This document shows positions 23,997 through 33,526 of a stretch of 64,000 bases of DNA, piece by piece. Each line of letters begins with the position of its first letter. The stretch's first letter is position 1. The stretch is taken from the NCBI GenBank assembly GCA_910585295.1, contig CAJUDE010000023.1:52233-116232 (forward strand), read 5' to 3'. Both the position numbers and the translations under genes were made by a program. Under the pieces are notes generated by a model. The model searched no databases. It was given only the letters and a program-made list of their open reading frames with translations, and had not been told where the DNA came from. This DNA is from an uncultured Lachnospiraceae bacterium (GTDB lineage: Bacteria > Bacillota > Clostridia > Lachnospirales > Lachnospiraceae).

Positions 23997-26732
23997 ATGA
24001 ATTATGGAAAGAAAAGCGTGTCACGGAAAGAAAAAAAGATTACTTCCACTGCCTCGCTGGTACGCAGGAAATTTTCAGTCATTTTCTTTAAAACGTTGTT
24101 AGTCTGCTTTATCGCAGCAATTATAATCGGCGGCTGCGCCGGAATCGGGATTTTCAAGGGCATTATTGATTCCGCCCCTGATATCTCTGACATCGACCCC
24201 ACCCCGACCGGGTACCTGTCCGTGGTCTTGGACAACCAGGGGAACCAGACTGCCAAACTGGTGGCTTCCGGCTCCAACCGGGTCTATGTCACATTAGAGG
24301 AAATCCCCAAAGACATGCAGCATGCCTTTGTGGCTATTGAGGACGAACGTTTCTATGAACACAACGGCATCGACCTGAAAGGGATTATCCGCGCAGGCTT
24401 CAAAGGCATCAGCAATGGCTTTAAATTTAACCAGGGAGCCAGCACCATCACCCAGCAGCTTTTGAAAAACAACGTATTTGAAGGATGGACCAACCAGTCT
24501 GGCATTGATAAGGTAAAGCGCAAAATACAAGAGCAGTACCTGGCCATTGAGCTGAGCAAAATAAAGTCCAAAGACTGGGTGCTGGAAAATTACTTAAACA
24601 CCATCAACCTGGGGCAGAACACTTTGGGGGTGCAGTCCGCCTCCCGGCGATATTTTGGCAAAGACGTCTCAGAACTGTCCCTTTCAGAAAGCGCGGTCAT
24701 CGCTGGGATTACCAAAAATCCCTCTGCTTACAACCCGGTAAGCCACCCAGACGAAAATAAAAAACGTCAGAAACAAGTACTCAAAAATATGAAAGAACAA
24801 GGGTACATTTCAGAGAGGCAATATAAGGAAGCGTTAAAAGACGATGTGTATTCCCGCATCCAACAGGTAAATATTGAGTATGCAGAAGAAAACCCCAACT
24901 CTTATTTTGTGGACGCCGTCATTGACCAGGCGGTCCAAGACCTTGTAGAAAAAAAGGGCTACACGGACACCCAGGCCTACAAAGCTATCTATAACAGCGG
25001 CCTTACCATTGAATCTACCCAGGATATGGGAATCCAGCAGATTTGCGATGAAGAAGTGAATAAAGCTGAAAATTATTCCACTGCCGCCCAGTATTCTTTC
25101 TCTTACCGCCTTACTGTGGAAAAGAAAGATGGGTCCTTGAAAAATTACAGCGACCAGACCATGATTTCTTATTACAGCGCCACTTCGCCGGAATATTCCT
25201 TGAATTTCCCCAGCATAGAAGAAGCGCAGGCAGCAATAGACGCCTACAAAGCAGAAATTATGGAGGCTGGCGATACCATTGTGGAAGGCGGGGAATCTGT
25301 AGTGTTTACAATGCAGCCCCAGGCGGCTGTCACCATTATTGACCAATACACTGGCGATGTAAAAGCCATTGTTGGGGGAAGGGGCGACAAAACCGGAAGC
25401 CGGACTTTGAACCGCGCCACTGGCACAACCCGCCAGCCTGGCTCTGCATTTAAAGTCCTTGCCGCCTTTGCGCCAGCCTTAGACACTGCTGGGATGACCC
25501 TTGCAACCGTTCAGGATGACGCGCCTTTTTCCTATGCCAATGGGACTTCCCTTCGCAATTACGACAACACCTACCGAGGGTTCACCACGATCCGCTATGC
25601 AATTACCAAATCTATCAATGTGGTGACGGTCAAGACTTTGACAGATATTTCCCCGCAAGTCGGGTACGACTACCTGGTGAATTTCGGGTTTACCACGCTG
25701 ACAGAAGACGATATTGTGCAGTCGCTGGCTTTAGGGGGGATTACCCAAGGCGTCACAAACCTGGAACTGACCGCCGCTTACGCCACAATCGCAGATGGCG
25801 GGACTTATACCAAGCCGCGGTTCTATACTAGGATTTTAGACCACAGCGGCAATGTGCTGATTGACAATACCCAGGAAACCCACACGGTATTAAAAGAAAG
25901 CACCGCTTTCCTTTTAACTAGCGCTATGCAGGACGTAGTGAATGTAGGGACTGGCGGGGCTGTGAAATTTGGCAATATGCCAATTGCTGGAAAGACCGGG
26001 ACTACGACCAAAAACCGGGATGCGCTATTTTCAGGCTTCACCCCATATTACACCTGTTCCGTATGGTGCGGCTATGACGACAACAGCCCCCAGGACGGCG
26101 CCCTGACTTCCAACCCCAAAACACTTTGGAAATCTATTATGGGCAGGGTCCATGAAAACCTGGAATATAAAGACTTCGCCCAGCCTGAAGGGATTGCCAC
26201 CGCCGCTGTCTGCAAGAAATCTGGCAAGCTGGCAGTGGAAGGGCTTTGCAGCGCAGACCCCAGAGGGAGCATGGTGGAAACAGAGTTTTTTGCTGCTGGG
26301 ACGGTTCCCACAGAATATTGCGACCACCATGTAAGCGCAACTATCTGCACTGCCTCTGGCATGCTCGCAAATGAATTTTGCCCGGAAGAGAACCGAAAAA
26401 GTGGGATTTATATTGTTGGAGGCTCCCCAGGCACAGAGGACAGCCCGTTCCTTTTGTCCTCCTCCCTCTCCAATGAGAACTACTGCACTGTCCATACTGC
26501 AGCTTCCACAATCCCGCAAATTCCAGAAATAACTCTGCCGCCAACAGTTGAAGAAGACCCAAACAAACCTATCAGGGAAGAACAGGACGAGCAGATAGAT
26601 AAGGATGATAAGGACAATAAAACAGATAAAGAAGACATAAACAATAACGAAGATGATAACCCTGGCCATACTGGGGAACCAGAGGGTTCAGGCGGGGCGC
26701 TCCCTGACAACGTGCCGGAGGATTCCCCCTAA
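23997..26732 (+). CDS. Class A penicillin-binding protein (transglycosylase/transpeptidase)
   Basis: The 911-aa bifunctional peptidoglycan synthase has an N-terminal membrane anchor (about 30-55). The GT51 glycosyltransferase domain has catalytic Glu115 in AIEDERFYEHNG and the QGASTITQQLLKN motif. The transpeptidase domain has Ser483 in PGSAFK, an SxN-type KSIN and the KTGT motif. The C-terminal 100 residues are an acidic Asp/Asn/Lys-rich low-complexity tail ending in Gly/Pro, outside the catalytic fold. AAAGGAGG lies before the ATG. It is a monocistronic plus-strand gene with its own promoter and terminator. Confidence 0.95.
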   Translation: MNYGKKSVSRKEKKITSTASLVRRKFSVIFFKTLLVCFIAAIIIGGCAGIGIFKGIIDSAPDISDIDPTPTGYLSVVLDNQGNQTAKLVASGSNRVYVTLEEIPKDMQHAFVAIEDERFYEHNGIDLKGIIRAGFKGISNGFKFNQGASTITQQLLKNNVFEGWTNQSGIDKVKRKIQEQYLAIELSKIKSKDWVLENYLNTINLGQNTLGVQSASRRYFGKDVSELSLSESAVIAGITKNPSAYNPVSHPDENKKRQKQVLKNMKEQGYISERQYKEALKDDVYSRIQQVNIEYAEENPNSYFVDAVIDQAVQDLVEKKGYTDTQAYKAIYNSGLTIESTQDMGIQQICDEEVNKAENYSTAAQYSFSYRLTVEKKDGSLKNYSDQTMISYYSATSPEYSLNFPSIEEAQAAIDAYKAEIMEAGDTIVEGGESVVFTMQPQAAVTIIDQYTGDVKAIVGGRGDKTGSRTLNRATGTTRQPGSAFKVLAAFAPALDTAGMTLATVQDDAPFSYANGTSLRNYDNTYRGFTTIRYAITKSINVVTVKTLTDISPQVGYDYLVNFGFTTLTEDDIVQSLALGGITQGVTNLELTAAYATIADGGTYTKPRFYTRILDHSGNVLIDNTQETHTVLKESTAFLLTSAMQDVVNVGTGGAVKFGNMPIAGKTGTTTKNRDALFSGFTPYYTCSVWCGYDDNSPQDGALTSNPKTLWKSIMGRVHENLEYKDFAQPEGIATAAVCKKSGKLAVEGLCSADPRGSMVETEFFAAGTVPTEYCDHHVSATICTASGMLANEFCPEENRKSGIYIVGGSPGTEDSPFLLSSSLSNENYCTVHTAASTIPQIPEITLPPTVEEDPNKPIREEQDEQIDKDDKDNKTDKEDINNNEDDNPGHTGEPEGSGGALPDNVPEDSP

Positions 26733-26746
26733 CCTTGCAAAACGCC

Positions 26747-26784
26747 AAAAGAGCCATTTTCTGAACAATGAAAATGGCTCTTTT
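26747..26784 (+). terminator. Terminator of the PBP gene
   Basis: AAAAGAGCCATTTTC pairs with GAAAATGGCTCTTTT. The A/T-flanked stem could serve both strands; the convergent gene ends at 26861. Confidence 0.85.
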
Positions 26785-26860
26785 AGCGCCCACTCCAGGC
26801 AATACCCACACAACCCCAGCAGCACATAACCCTCATTATATCTATCGTTACAACACCCCT

Positions 26861-27895
26861 TTAACCCCAGCCCTGCATTTCCAAAAAGTATATTACTTTT
26901 TCATCACTGATGCTCTGGGTAAAACGCTCAGAAAAGCATTCTAAAATTGTCTGGGTCATGCTTGTCGTCACTTGAGCCGCCCTGCTCTCATGCCCAGCGC
27001 CCCAGGCGCCTTCTGGAAACAAACCCTCTATCCTTACACGGAACCTTTCCTGATTTACAGGGATTAGGGCCACATGCGCCTCAAATACGGAAGTCAGCAT
27101 TGCAAACCTAGTTAAGAGCAGCCAAATGACAAAATGCAGCTCCCTGCAAAATTCCCGTTCCATTGGCTCTGAAATCTCATCTATCTGGATATCGACTGTC
27201 TGGCGGTGTTCGGGATGCTGGAACCTTTGGCAAAGGTCCTGCCTGACATCTTCCAGGTTATCTATGCCATTTCCTTTGTTATCCAAAAACCACAGCAGCA
27301 TCTTCTTCTCATACTTAACCACCTGCCACTGCTCCCTTCCGCTAATGCCCGACTTAATATTATGGGCGAATACATTCAGCAGGGAACCCAGGAATTTTAC
27401 TATCTCTCTTTTCTCCCAAGGCTGTTCCTTTGCAACCTGTTTCAACTCCTCCACCTGCTTGAGCCTTTCCTCCAAAGCCTGTTCCAAATCCCGCCTATCT
27501 AAGGCATCTGCCTCCCGTTTATCATATTTTACAAAACCGTCTACAATAGCTTCATATATGTGGGAATAATCTGCAGGCCTTTGGAATATCCGAAACACCC
27601 TCCGCTCATTTACCAGCAGCCACAAATTTGCCAGCTCCAGCCTCCATGTATAGACGATGCATATTGTCTGGGGATAATTTTTATTGAGGTATTCAATAAT
27701 TTTCGTCCCGTCATAAGTCGGCAGGTCCATGCCGGTCACCACGACCTTATATGTTTTCTTCTTTAACAGGATTGCCGCCTCTAGCCCGCTGTCGGCTGTG
27801 TCAATCTCCATAGGGACTTCCCTGCCCTCCATCGCCCCCAGAAATTCCTGGATAATGTCTTGATTTTGATTGATAAATAACAAATTATTCTTCAT
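26861..27895 (-). CDS. Response-regulator-like protein with degenerate receiver domain
   Basis: The start at MKNNLLFINQNQD follows GGGAGG; 344 aa. Residues 1-120 have the length and pattern of a CheY-like receiver, but the usual phosphorylation residues are changed. The acidic pair is replaced by Asn-Gln (FINQNQD). The phosphoacceptor Asp position in VVVTGMDLPTYDG aligns with Gly. The conserved Lys is an Arg (FQRPAD). The remaining 220 residues are mostly helical (EQALEERLKQVEELKQ and later) and match no output domain I know. It likely acts by protein interaction, not by phosphorylation. No histidine kinase is adjacent. Confidence 0.7.
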   Translation of the reverse strand: MKNNLLFINQNQDIIQEFLGAMEGREVPMEIDTADSGLEAAILLKKKTYKVVVTGMDLPTYDGTKIIEYLNKNYPQTICIVYTWRLELANLWLLVNERRVFRIFQRPADYSHIYEAIVDGFVKYDKREADALDRRDLEQALEERLKQVEELKQVAKEQPWEKREIVKFLGSLLNVFAHNIKSGISGREQWQVVKYEKKMLLWFLDNKGNGIDNLEDVRQDLCQRFQHPEHRQTVDIQIDEISEPMEREFCRELHFVIWLLLTRFAMLTSVFEAHVALIPVNQERFRVRIEGLFPEGAWGAGHESRAAQVTTSMTQTILECFSERFTQSISDEKVIYFLEMQGWG

Positions 27896-27964
27896 TTTGT
27901 ATCCTCCCAACCTTACTCTCATCCTTTTTTACATTATAATCCCTCCATACAAAAAAATCTATAG

Positions 27965-27994
27965 AAAAAGAACCCCGCAAGCGAGATTCTTTTC
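27965..27994 (-). terminator. Terminator of the Asn-rich lipoprotein gene
   Basis: AAGAATCTCGC pairs with GCGGGGTTCTT on the minus strand and is followed by TTTC. Confidence 0.6.
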
Positions 27995-28002
27995 CATATT
28001 CC

Positions 28003-28494
28003 CTAAGGGTTCTTTTTGTCCTTTGTATTCGTTTTGTTGGCGTCTTTCTTGGTTCCATTGTCCTTCTTGGCGTCTGTATTGTTGGAATTGTTGTCCTTAT
28101 TGTCTTTGCCGTCCGTCATATCCTCTACGCCGTTTTCCACATCATCCCCAAGGTCTTCCACTCCATCTATAATATCATCGCCAACATCCTCCACATCATC
28201 AGTCAGGGAGCCATCGTTGTTGTTGGTCGCCCCATTCGTCCCATTCCCATTAGCCCCATTGGAATTGCTGCCATTCGGATTATTGGTTCCATTCGCCCCA
28301 TTTGTGTTGGTTGTCCCATTGTCTGTCTTATCCGTTCCATTCACCCCGTCAGTGTCCACATTGCCGCCTGCGCCATTCCCATTTTCCGTTGTGTTATCTT
28401 TGTCTGCCTTGTCCCCGGTTCCGCAAGCTGTTACGCTGCTCAAAGCCAGAACCAAGAGGCATCCAACTATTATTTTCTTAATCTGCTTTTTCAT
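28003..28494 (-). CDS. Low-complexity Asn/Gly/Asp-rich lipoprotein
   Basis: The 163-aa protein has a lipoprotein signal (MKKQIKKIIVGCLLVLALSS, then VTAC as lipobox). The rest is almost entirely Asn, Gly, Thr, Asp and Lys with repeats such as NGTNGATNN and DDVEDVGDDIIDGVEDLGDD. There is no catalytic motif. It follows spoVAE by 78 bp on the same strand and could be part of the late forespore transcript, although that is only inferred from position. AAAGGAG precedes the ATG. Confidence 0.75.
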   Translation of the reverse strand: MKKQIKKIIVGCLLVLALSSVTACGTGDKADKDNTTENGNGAGGNVDTDGVNGTDKTDNGTTNTNGANGTNNPNGSNSNGANGNGTNGATNNNDGSLTDDVEDVGDDIIDGVEDLGDDVENGVEDMTDGKDNKDNNSNNTDAKKDNGTKKDANKTNTKDKKNP

Positions 28495-28572
28495 AATAAA
28501 ATCTCCTTTTTCGTAAAATTTTCTTTCGCTGTATTAATGTGGTCAGGATCGCGTAAATTTATACCTGATTGT

Positions 28573-28929
28573 TTACTTTTTCATTTTAGGCTGGAAAATC
28601 AAACTGGCCAGATAGCCGAACACAAGCGCTGCGGAAATCCCAACTGCGCTTGCCGTGAAGCCGCCCATAAAAATCCCAATAAAGCCATCGGCCTGCACCG
28701 ATTTCTCGATTCCCTGCCAAAGCGTATTCCCAAACCCCAGCAATGGCACGCTGGCGCCTGCACCGGCATACTCCCGAAACGGCTCGTAAATCTGCAACGC
28801 CCCAAGCACGGCGCCGCTGCACACCAAAAGCACCATAATGCGCCCTGGCAGCATCTTCGTTTTCTCCATCAAAATCTGGGTCAGCGCGCAAATCAGCCCT
28901 CCCACCCAGAAAGCGTTGATATAATCCAT
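28573..28929 (-). CDS. spoVAE: Stage V sporulation protein AE
   Basis: The 118-aa membrane protein has the SpoVAE pattern (FWVGGLICALTQILMEKTKMLPGRIMV, then GAGASVPLLGFGNTL). SpoVA proteins form the forespore inner-membrane channel for dipicolinic acid uptake and its release in germination. It follows spoVAD by 12 bp. AAGGAGGG precedes the ATG. Confidence 0.93.
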   Translation of the reverse strand: MDYINAFWVGGLICALTQILMEKTKMLPGRIMVLLVCSGAVLGALQIYEPFREYAGAGASVPLLGFGNTLWQGIEKSVQADGFIGIFMGGFTASAVGISAALVFGYLASLIFQPKMKK

Positions 28930-28941
28930 CTAGTTCCCTCC

Positions 28942-29955
28942 TTATCCGGCATATTCAATTACTACGCCATGGGCAATGCCTGGCACGCTCTGCCCTTCAT
29001 TAAAGCTTACCGTGGACAGCAAAGCTCCTGTAGGCACAAACAGAATGCGTTTGTATGTCCCCTTTTCTAATTTAGGCAATAGGTAAGCGCTTAACGTTAC
29101 CGCAGAACATCCGCACCCGCTGCCCCCTGCATTGGTATTTTGTGTTTCACTGTCAAATATCTCAATCCCGCAATCCATATGCACCAAAGAAATATCAAAC
29201 CCTTTTTTCTTTAAAAGCCCAATCAGGATTTCCTGCCCGACCGTCCCTAAATCCCCAGTCACAATCTTGTCGTAATCCTCTGGCTGGCGGTTAAAATCCA
29301 CTAAGTTCTGGTAAATGGTGTCGCATGCTGCTGGAGCCATCGCGGCCCCCATATTCATGGAATCCTTCACGCCGTAATCCACCACTTTCCCTGTGGTGAC
29401 CCCAGTGACCCGCAAATGGCTCCGTTTTGTCCCAAGTACAAAGGCTCCACTTCCAGTGACCGTCCAGGTAGCTGATAAGGGCCTTTGGTTGGCGTATTCC
29501 AAGGGAAATCGAAACTGTTTCTCTGCACTGGCAAAGTGGCTGGAAGTAACTGCCAGCACGTTTTCCCCATATCCTGCCGCCACCGCCATTGCCGCCAGGG
29601 ACAATGATTCCCCTGCAGTGGAACAGGCGCCATACAGCCCAAATAAAGGGATATTCAATTCCATAAGCCCAAAGGTAGTCGCAATATTCTGCCCCAGCAA
29701 GTCACCGCCAAATATATAACGGATATCCTCTTTTTTCAAATCTGCCTTCCCAAGCGCGAGGGACGCCGCTTCCTTTTGGAGGGTGCTTTCCGCCTCTTCC
29801 CAACTGTCTTCCCCGAATTTATCATCGGAACCTACCACGTCAAATAATTTTCCCAGCGGGCCTTCCCCTTCCTTTGTACCCACAATGCTGGCGCTGCTTT
29901 GGATATAGGGCGCCTGGTCAAACTGGATACTTTGTGTCCCAACTGTCTGTGACAT
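28942..29955 (-). CDS. spoVAD: Stage V sporulation protein AD
   Basis: The 337-aa thiolase-fold protein binds dipicolinic acid in Bacillus. MSQTVGTQSIQFDQAPYIQ at the start, then YIFGGDLLGQNIATTFGL, GLYGACSTAGESLSLAAMA and ASAEKQFRFPLEYANQRPL are all characteristic. AGGAGG fixes the start; the longer open frame would cross the promoter. It is separated from spoVAC by two unrelated genes and has its own sigma-G-type promoter. Confidence 0.95.
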   Translation of the reverse strand: MSQTVGTQSIQFDQAPYIQSSASIVGTKEGEGPLGKLFDVVGSDDKFGEDSWEEAESTLQKEAASLALGKADLKKEDIRYIFGGDLLGQNIATTFGLMELNIPLFGLYGACSTAGESLSLAAMAVAAGYGENVLAVTSSHFASAEKQFRFPLEYANQRPLSATWTVTGSGAFVLGTKRSHLRVTGVTTGKVVDYGVKDSMNMGAAMAPAACDTIYQNLVDFNRQPEDYDKIVTGDLGTVGQEILIGLLKKKGFDISLVHMDCGIEIFDSETQNTNAGGSGCGCSAVTLSAYLLPKLEKGTYKRILFVPTGALLSTVSFNEGQSVPGIAHGVVIEYAG

Positions 29956-29987
29956 AATTTTTCCTCCTAGATGTATTTTCCTGCTAT

Positions 29988-30017
29988 TATTATGTCCCTG
30001 ATATCCTATTTTACTCA
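29988..30017 (-). promoter_or_regulatory. Sigma-G-type promoter of spoVAD-spoVAE
   Basis: TGAGTA, 17-bp spacer, CATAATA on the minus strand. This closely matches the forespore sigma-G consensus (TGAATA / CATACTA), about 33 bp before the spoVAD start. Confidence 0.75.
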
Positions 30018-30119
30018 AAAAAACTGCAAAACAATTTTGCGCTAATCCAGGAATGCACCTGAACAAAAAATTGTCTTGCAGCATTTTTCTGCCTCTATTC
30101 TATTGTTATGTACCAACTT

Positions 30120-31625
30120 CTAATGCAAACGTGGGACTGGCGGCCTTTGCGGGTCGATAATATCCGATGCATTAAACAAGTCAGACAAGGTGTTTTCCTC
30201 ACCAATGGAGTTATAATAAATCCGGTACCCATCCAAATTCCTCCTGCTCTGCCTTACATAATTGTCACGGATTTGGACATTATATGCAGCAGAGTCCACA
30301 TTGCAGAAATAATTGAACCCATTCTGCTTGAGGTATTCAAACTTCTGGTTCCCTGCCACGTAACCTTCCGGCCACCCTGCCAGGTCCTGCCCATGGGCAA
30401 AGATAATAATATCCGTCTCGCCTACCACAGGCTCCACATTTTCTTTCCATTTGGCGGTGTCTGCCTGGAGCCGTTCCATGGTAGCCTCCCCTACTTTCAG
30501 ATGCCCCCAAGTATGGCTGGCAAATTTCCAGCCTTCCGCCTTCATTGCCTCAGCCACTTCCTTTGCCTTTGCACGCTCTGCTTCCAAGTCAAAGTCAGGA
30601 TGTTCTTCTAGCCATTTCTTCTTATCTGCATTAATGTCATCCGGCACAGTCTGATAGCTGATGTCGGTACGGTAGCCCAACACCCCATTATACCCAGTCA
30701 GCGCAATTGTCCCACGCGCCCCCTTATATGCGGCGTCTGGATGCTCCTCAATAAATTTATCCAATAACGGCACTGCGTCATAATCCCCGACTACAGCCGT
30801 CCCATCATCCTGGATATACTCACATTTGGGCTTTCCATTTTCATCCAGCACCATTTTGGAGGCATAGCCATACCCATCATAGCTATGGTAGTAAGACAAG
30901 TCGTCCAAGGACAGCACAAACGCTTTTTTCCCTGGAGGGAGCATAATCGTCCCTTCCTTATAATGGACTACGCCATTGTCATCTACAGTCTCCTCGGCGA
31001 TATCCTTTAAATCCACCAGCACATATCCATCGTCATACATAGTCTGGGTGATTTTATTAAATTCATCTATTGTCGTCATCCACTGGTTATTGCCTACCGC
31101 CTGCGGGTCTGTGTCCTGGTTCGCAAAAGCCTTGCTTGGGTCTACCACAAGCGTATGGTAAAATACATGGGGGATTTCACTAATATTTACTGGCACGCAT
31201 TCTGCTTTTGTGGCCTCATAGCCTTCCACTGCGGCTGTCAGCTCCCCAATGCTTTCATACCCTGCATAACTTTTCACCTTCTCGATTGCGCCATCATAGT
31301 CATACCCCGCCGCCAGAAGGTCCGCTTCCTGTAATACTGTGTCCCAAGACTCCGCCTGCTGTTCTGGCTCTTTTGGCTGCTCCTGGCCATTGTCTGGCTC
31401 CTTTGGCTGCGGCGTTCCACTCACCGCTGGATCCGCAATGGTCTCCACCGTCCCGTCTTTCTTAGGTTCGTCTTTCTTCTTATTTGCAGCAACCACGGCT
31501 GCTGTCAGCCCAATCCCGGTAATCACTACTAAAAGCGCCAATGTGGTGCCTAAGCGTTTCCTAAAATACTTCTTTTGTTTCTCCTTGCTTACGCGCCTTC
31601 TCATCTCATTCTGTTTCTTTTCCAT
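30120..31625 (-). CDS. Membrane-anchored polysaccharide deacetylase-like protein
   Basis: The 501-aa protein has one N-terminal membrane segment, a Lys/Glu/Pro-rich linker and a NodB-like domain. Metal and catalytic motifs are present: SLDDLSYY (Asp-Asp) and SHTWGH (HxxxH). It would deacetylate N-acetylglucosamine or N-acetylmuramic residues outside the cell, for example in cortex or wall peptidoglycan. Start chosen at MEKKQNEMRRR, 7 nt after GGGAGAG. It lies between the two parts of the spoVA locus but has a sigma-A-like promoter. Confidence 0.85.
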   Translation of the reverse strand: MEKKQNEMRRRVSKEKQKKYFRKRLGTTLALLVVITGIGLTAAVVAANKKKDEPKKDGTVETIADPAVSGTPQPKEPDNGQEQPKEPEQQAESWDTVLQEADLLAAGYDYDGAIEKVKSYAGYESIGELTAAVEGYEATKAECVPVNISEIPHVFYHTLVVDPSKAFANQDTDPQAVGNNQWMTTIDEFNKITQTMYDDGYVLVDLKDIAEETVDDNGVVHYKEGTIMLPPGKKAFVLSLDDLSYYHSYDGYGYASKMVLDENGKPKCEYIQDDGTAVVGDYDAVPLLDKFIEEHPDAAYKGARGTIALTGYNGVLGYRTDISYQTVPDDINADKKKWLEEHPDFDLEAERAKAKEVAEAMKAEGWKFASHTWGHLKVGEATMERLQADTAKWKENVEPVVGETDIIIFAHGQDLAGWPEGYVAGNQKFEYLKQNGFNYFCNVDSAAYNVQIRDNYVRQSRRNLDGYRIYYNSIGEENTLSDLFNASDIIDPQRPPVPRLH

Positions 31626-31680
31626 TACCTTTCTCTCCCTGTCCATACTCTCTTTAATCTATCGTATATCCTTCTCCCTT

Positions 31681-31710
31681 ATCATATGACGGATTTCAAG
31701 AAAAAATCAA
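31681..31710 (-). promoter_or_regulatory. Probable sigma-A promoter of the deacetylase gene
   Basis: TTGATT, 18-bp spacer, TATGAT on the minus strand, 55 bp before the start. Confidence 0.5.
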
Positions 31711-31771
31711 CCCTTCTTGTATGAAAATTTTCTTAAGATTTCTTAATCATTCAGGAAATTCTTGTCTTTTG

Positions 31772-33148
31772 TCAGCCGACGCCTGGCTGCGCTTCCTTTT
31801 TTTCCATCATTTTATGTAATTTCTTCATCACATGCCAATATGCCGGCACCAAAAATAAATCCGCGCAAATCCATGCCACAGGGTTGGCAAAGCAAGCGGC
31901 AATATAGCCAAACACTGGCACAAACCCAAGCCCTACCACGCTTCTGGCCGCCATCTCGCAAACGCCTGCAAGGATTGCAAACCGGCTGAACCCAAGCCCC
32001 TGAATGGTAAACCTTACAATATTTACCAACGCAAGCGGGAAGAAAAGCGAGCTGTTTATCGTTAAAAACCAGCCTACATTTTGAAGGATCGCCGTTTCGG
32101 AAGCGTCCACAAACAGCAGCGCAATTGTTTTGCCAAATATCGTCAGCACTGCGCAGGCAAGCACAGAATATACCAGCCCCAAAATGCAAGTGGACTTCAT
32201 CCCCTTTGACACACGCGCAAGCTTCCCGGCCCCTACATTCTGCCCTGCATAAGTGGCCATAGTGGATCCCATGGCGTCAAAGGGGCAGCAGAAAAACATG
32301 CTGATTTTTGTAGCCGCTGCTGTGGACGCCACTGCGGCAGAGCCAAGCGTGTTCACTGCAGTCTGCAAAATTACGCTACCAATTGCAGTGATAGAATACT
32401 GCAGGCCCATAGGGATGCCCATATTGCACAAGACCCCCGTATAGCTCCATTCCAGCCTCCATTCTTCCTTAGTAATTTTCAGTATGTCAAACCGTTTCAC
32501 CATATAAACCAAACATGCCAGGCCAGAAATCCCCTGGGAAATTACAGTTGCCCATGCCGCGCCCGCCACGCCCATATGGAAATTCAAGATTAAAACCATA
32601 TCCAGCACAATATTCAATATGGAGGAAAAAATCAGGAATATTAACGGGCTTTTACTATCGCCCAACGACCGGATAATGCCAGACAGCAAGTTATATAAAT
32701 AAATAACTGGAATCCCTAAAAATATCACAAAAATATAGCTGTATGCGCCGTCCCTAATATCCATGGGCGTTTTCATCCACGCCAGTATTTGGTTACAAAG
32801 CAGGCAGACCGCCGTTGTCATGGCTCCCGCAAAAACAATCGCAAGCCATACGCTGTTTGCCACATATTTGCGCAATGCATGGTAATCCCCAGCGCCAAAC
32901 TGCTGCGCCACCGGAATTGCAAAACCATTGCATACACCCATACAAAACCCAATTACCATAAAGTTTATAGACCCTGTCGCCCCCACTGCCGCTAAGGCGT
33001 TCACCCCCAGGAATTTCCCAACGATCACGGTATCCATCATGCTATAAAATTGTTGGAACAGCATTCCAAAAAATAATGGGACGCAAAACTGCAGAATCAG
33101 TTTTGCCGGGCTTCCTTTTGTCATGTCTTTTGTTGCATTTTTTGCCAT
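31772..33148 (-). CDS. MATE-family multidrug/cation exporter
   Basis: The 458-aa protein has twelve membrane segments and MATE hallmarks (KGSPAKLILQFCVPLFFGMLFQQFYSMMDTVIVG and MGVCNGFAIPVAQQFGAGD, and the second-half repeat GQNVGAGKLARVSKGM). It exports cationic compounds in exchange for sodium or protons. Start set at MAKNATKDM after GGAAGG. It is flanked by spoVA genes but has its own promoter; no functional link to sporulation is visible. Confidence 0.92.
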   Translation of the reverse strand: MAKNATKDMTKGSPAKLILQFCVPLFFGMLFQQFYSMMDTVIVGKFLGVNALAAVGATGSINFMVIGFCMGVCNGFAIPVAQQFGAGDYHALRKYVANSVWLAIVFAGAMTTAVCLLCNQILAWMKTPMDIRDGAYSYIFVIFLGIPVIYLYNLLSGIIRSLGDSKSPLIFLIFSSILNIVLDMVLILNFHMGVAGAAWATVISQGISGLACLVYMVKRFDILKITKEEWRLEWSYTGVLCNMGIPMGLQYSITAIGSVILQTAVNTLGSAAVASTAAATKISMFFCCPFDAMGSTMATYAGQNVGAGKLARVSKGMKSTCILGLVYSVLACAVLTIFGKTIALLFVDASETAILQNVGWFLTINSSLFFPLALVNIVRFTIQGLGFSRFAILAGVCEMAARSVVGLGFVPVFGYIAACFANPVAWICADLFLVPAYWHVMKKLHKMMEKKEAQPGVG

Positions 33149-33200
33149 ATCCTTACACCTTCCCTTTATAAAAACGATATCCCTTTTGGGCATCCAGGCT

Positions 33201-33229
33201 ATTGTATCACTTTCCCTATGGAGACGCAA
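33201..33229 (-). promoter_or_regulatory. Probable promoter of the MATE gene
   Basis: TTGCGT, 17-bp spacer, TACAAT with an upstream TG (extended minus-10) on the minus strand. Confidence 0.5.
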
Positions 33230-33233
33230 GGAA

Positions 33234-33264
33234 AAAAGAACCCTGCCAGGCAGGATTCTTTTTA
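33234..33264 (-). terminator. Terminator after the first spoVA segment
   Basis: AAAAAGAATCCTGCC pairs with GGCAGGGTTCTTTTT, then TTCC on the minus strand; the stem begins in the stop codon of the 61-aa gene. It separates the spoVAA-AC transcript from the MATE gene. Confidence 0.75.
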
Positions 33265-33447
33265 TGCAAAATTATGTTCCAGGTCGGACACAAGCCGCTG
33301 CATTTCCGCTTTCGACGACACATTCCTTGCCGCCTCCACCACCTGTTTTTTCTCAGATTCATCCATCTTTGCATAGACGGACAGCGCTTTCTCATTTAGG
33401 CCAAGCTGGAAGCTCAGGCCTATTGGCATATCATATCTATTTTCCAT
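33262..33447 (-). CDS. Small conserved protein of unknown function
   Basis: The 61-aa protein starts at MENRYDMPIGLSFQLGLNEK, 7 nt after AGGAG. The composition is helical: KALSVYAKMDESEKKQVVEA, then RNVSSKAEMQRLVSDL. It is not a small acid-soluble spore protein by motif. It follows spoVAC by 79 bp before a terminator, so it is probably expressed in the forespore with that operon. I do not recognise a function. Confidence 0.65.
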   Translation of the reverse strand: MENRYDMPIGLSFQLGLNEKALSVYAKMDESEKKQVVEAARNVSSKAEMQRLVSDLEHNFA

Positions 33448-33526
33448 TCCATAGCTCCTTTCTAAATACATATAAGAGCAGTATAGGCTAAAAAAATATA
33501 TTTTATTCCAGGAAAAAGAAACTTTT

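Noticed and set aside
26031..26669. A 212-aa open frame on the minus strand
   Set aside because: It lies entirely inside the PBP gene in antisense, has no ribosome-binding site and no family motif. It is a shadow.
28016..28516. A 166-aa plus-strand open frame, Ser/Pro/Leu-rich
   Set aside because: It is the antisense of the low-complexity Asn/Gly-rich lipoprotein gene. The repetitive composition keeps the frame open.
33262..33447. Small acid-soluble spore protein
   Set aside because: Length and position fit, but the conserved alpha/beta SASP motifs are absent.
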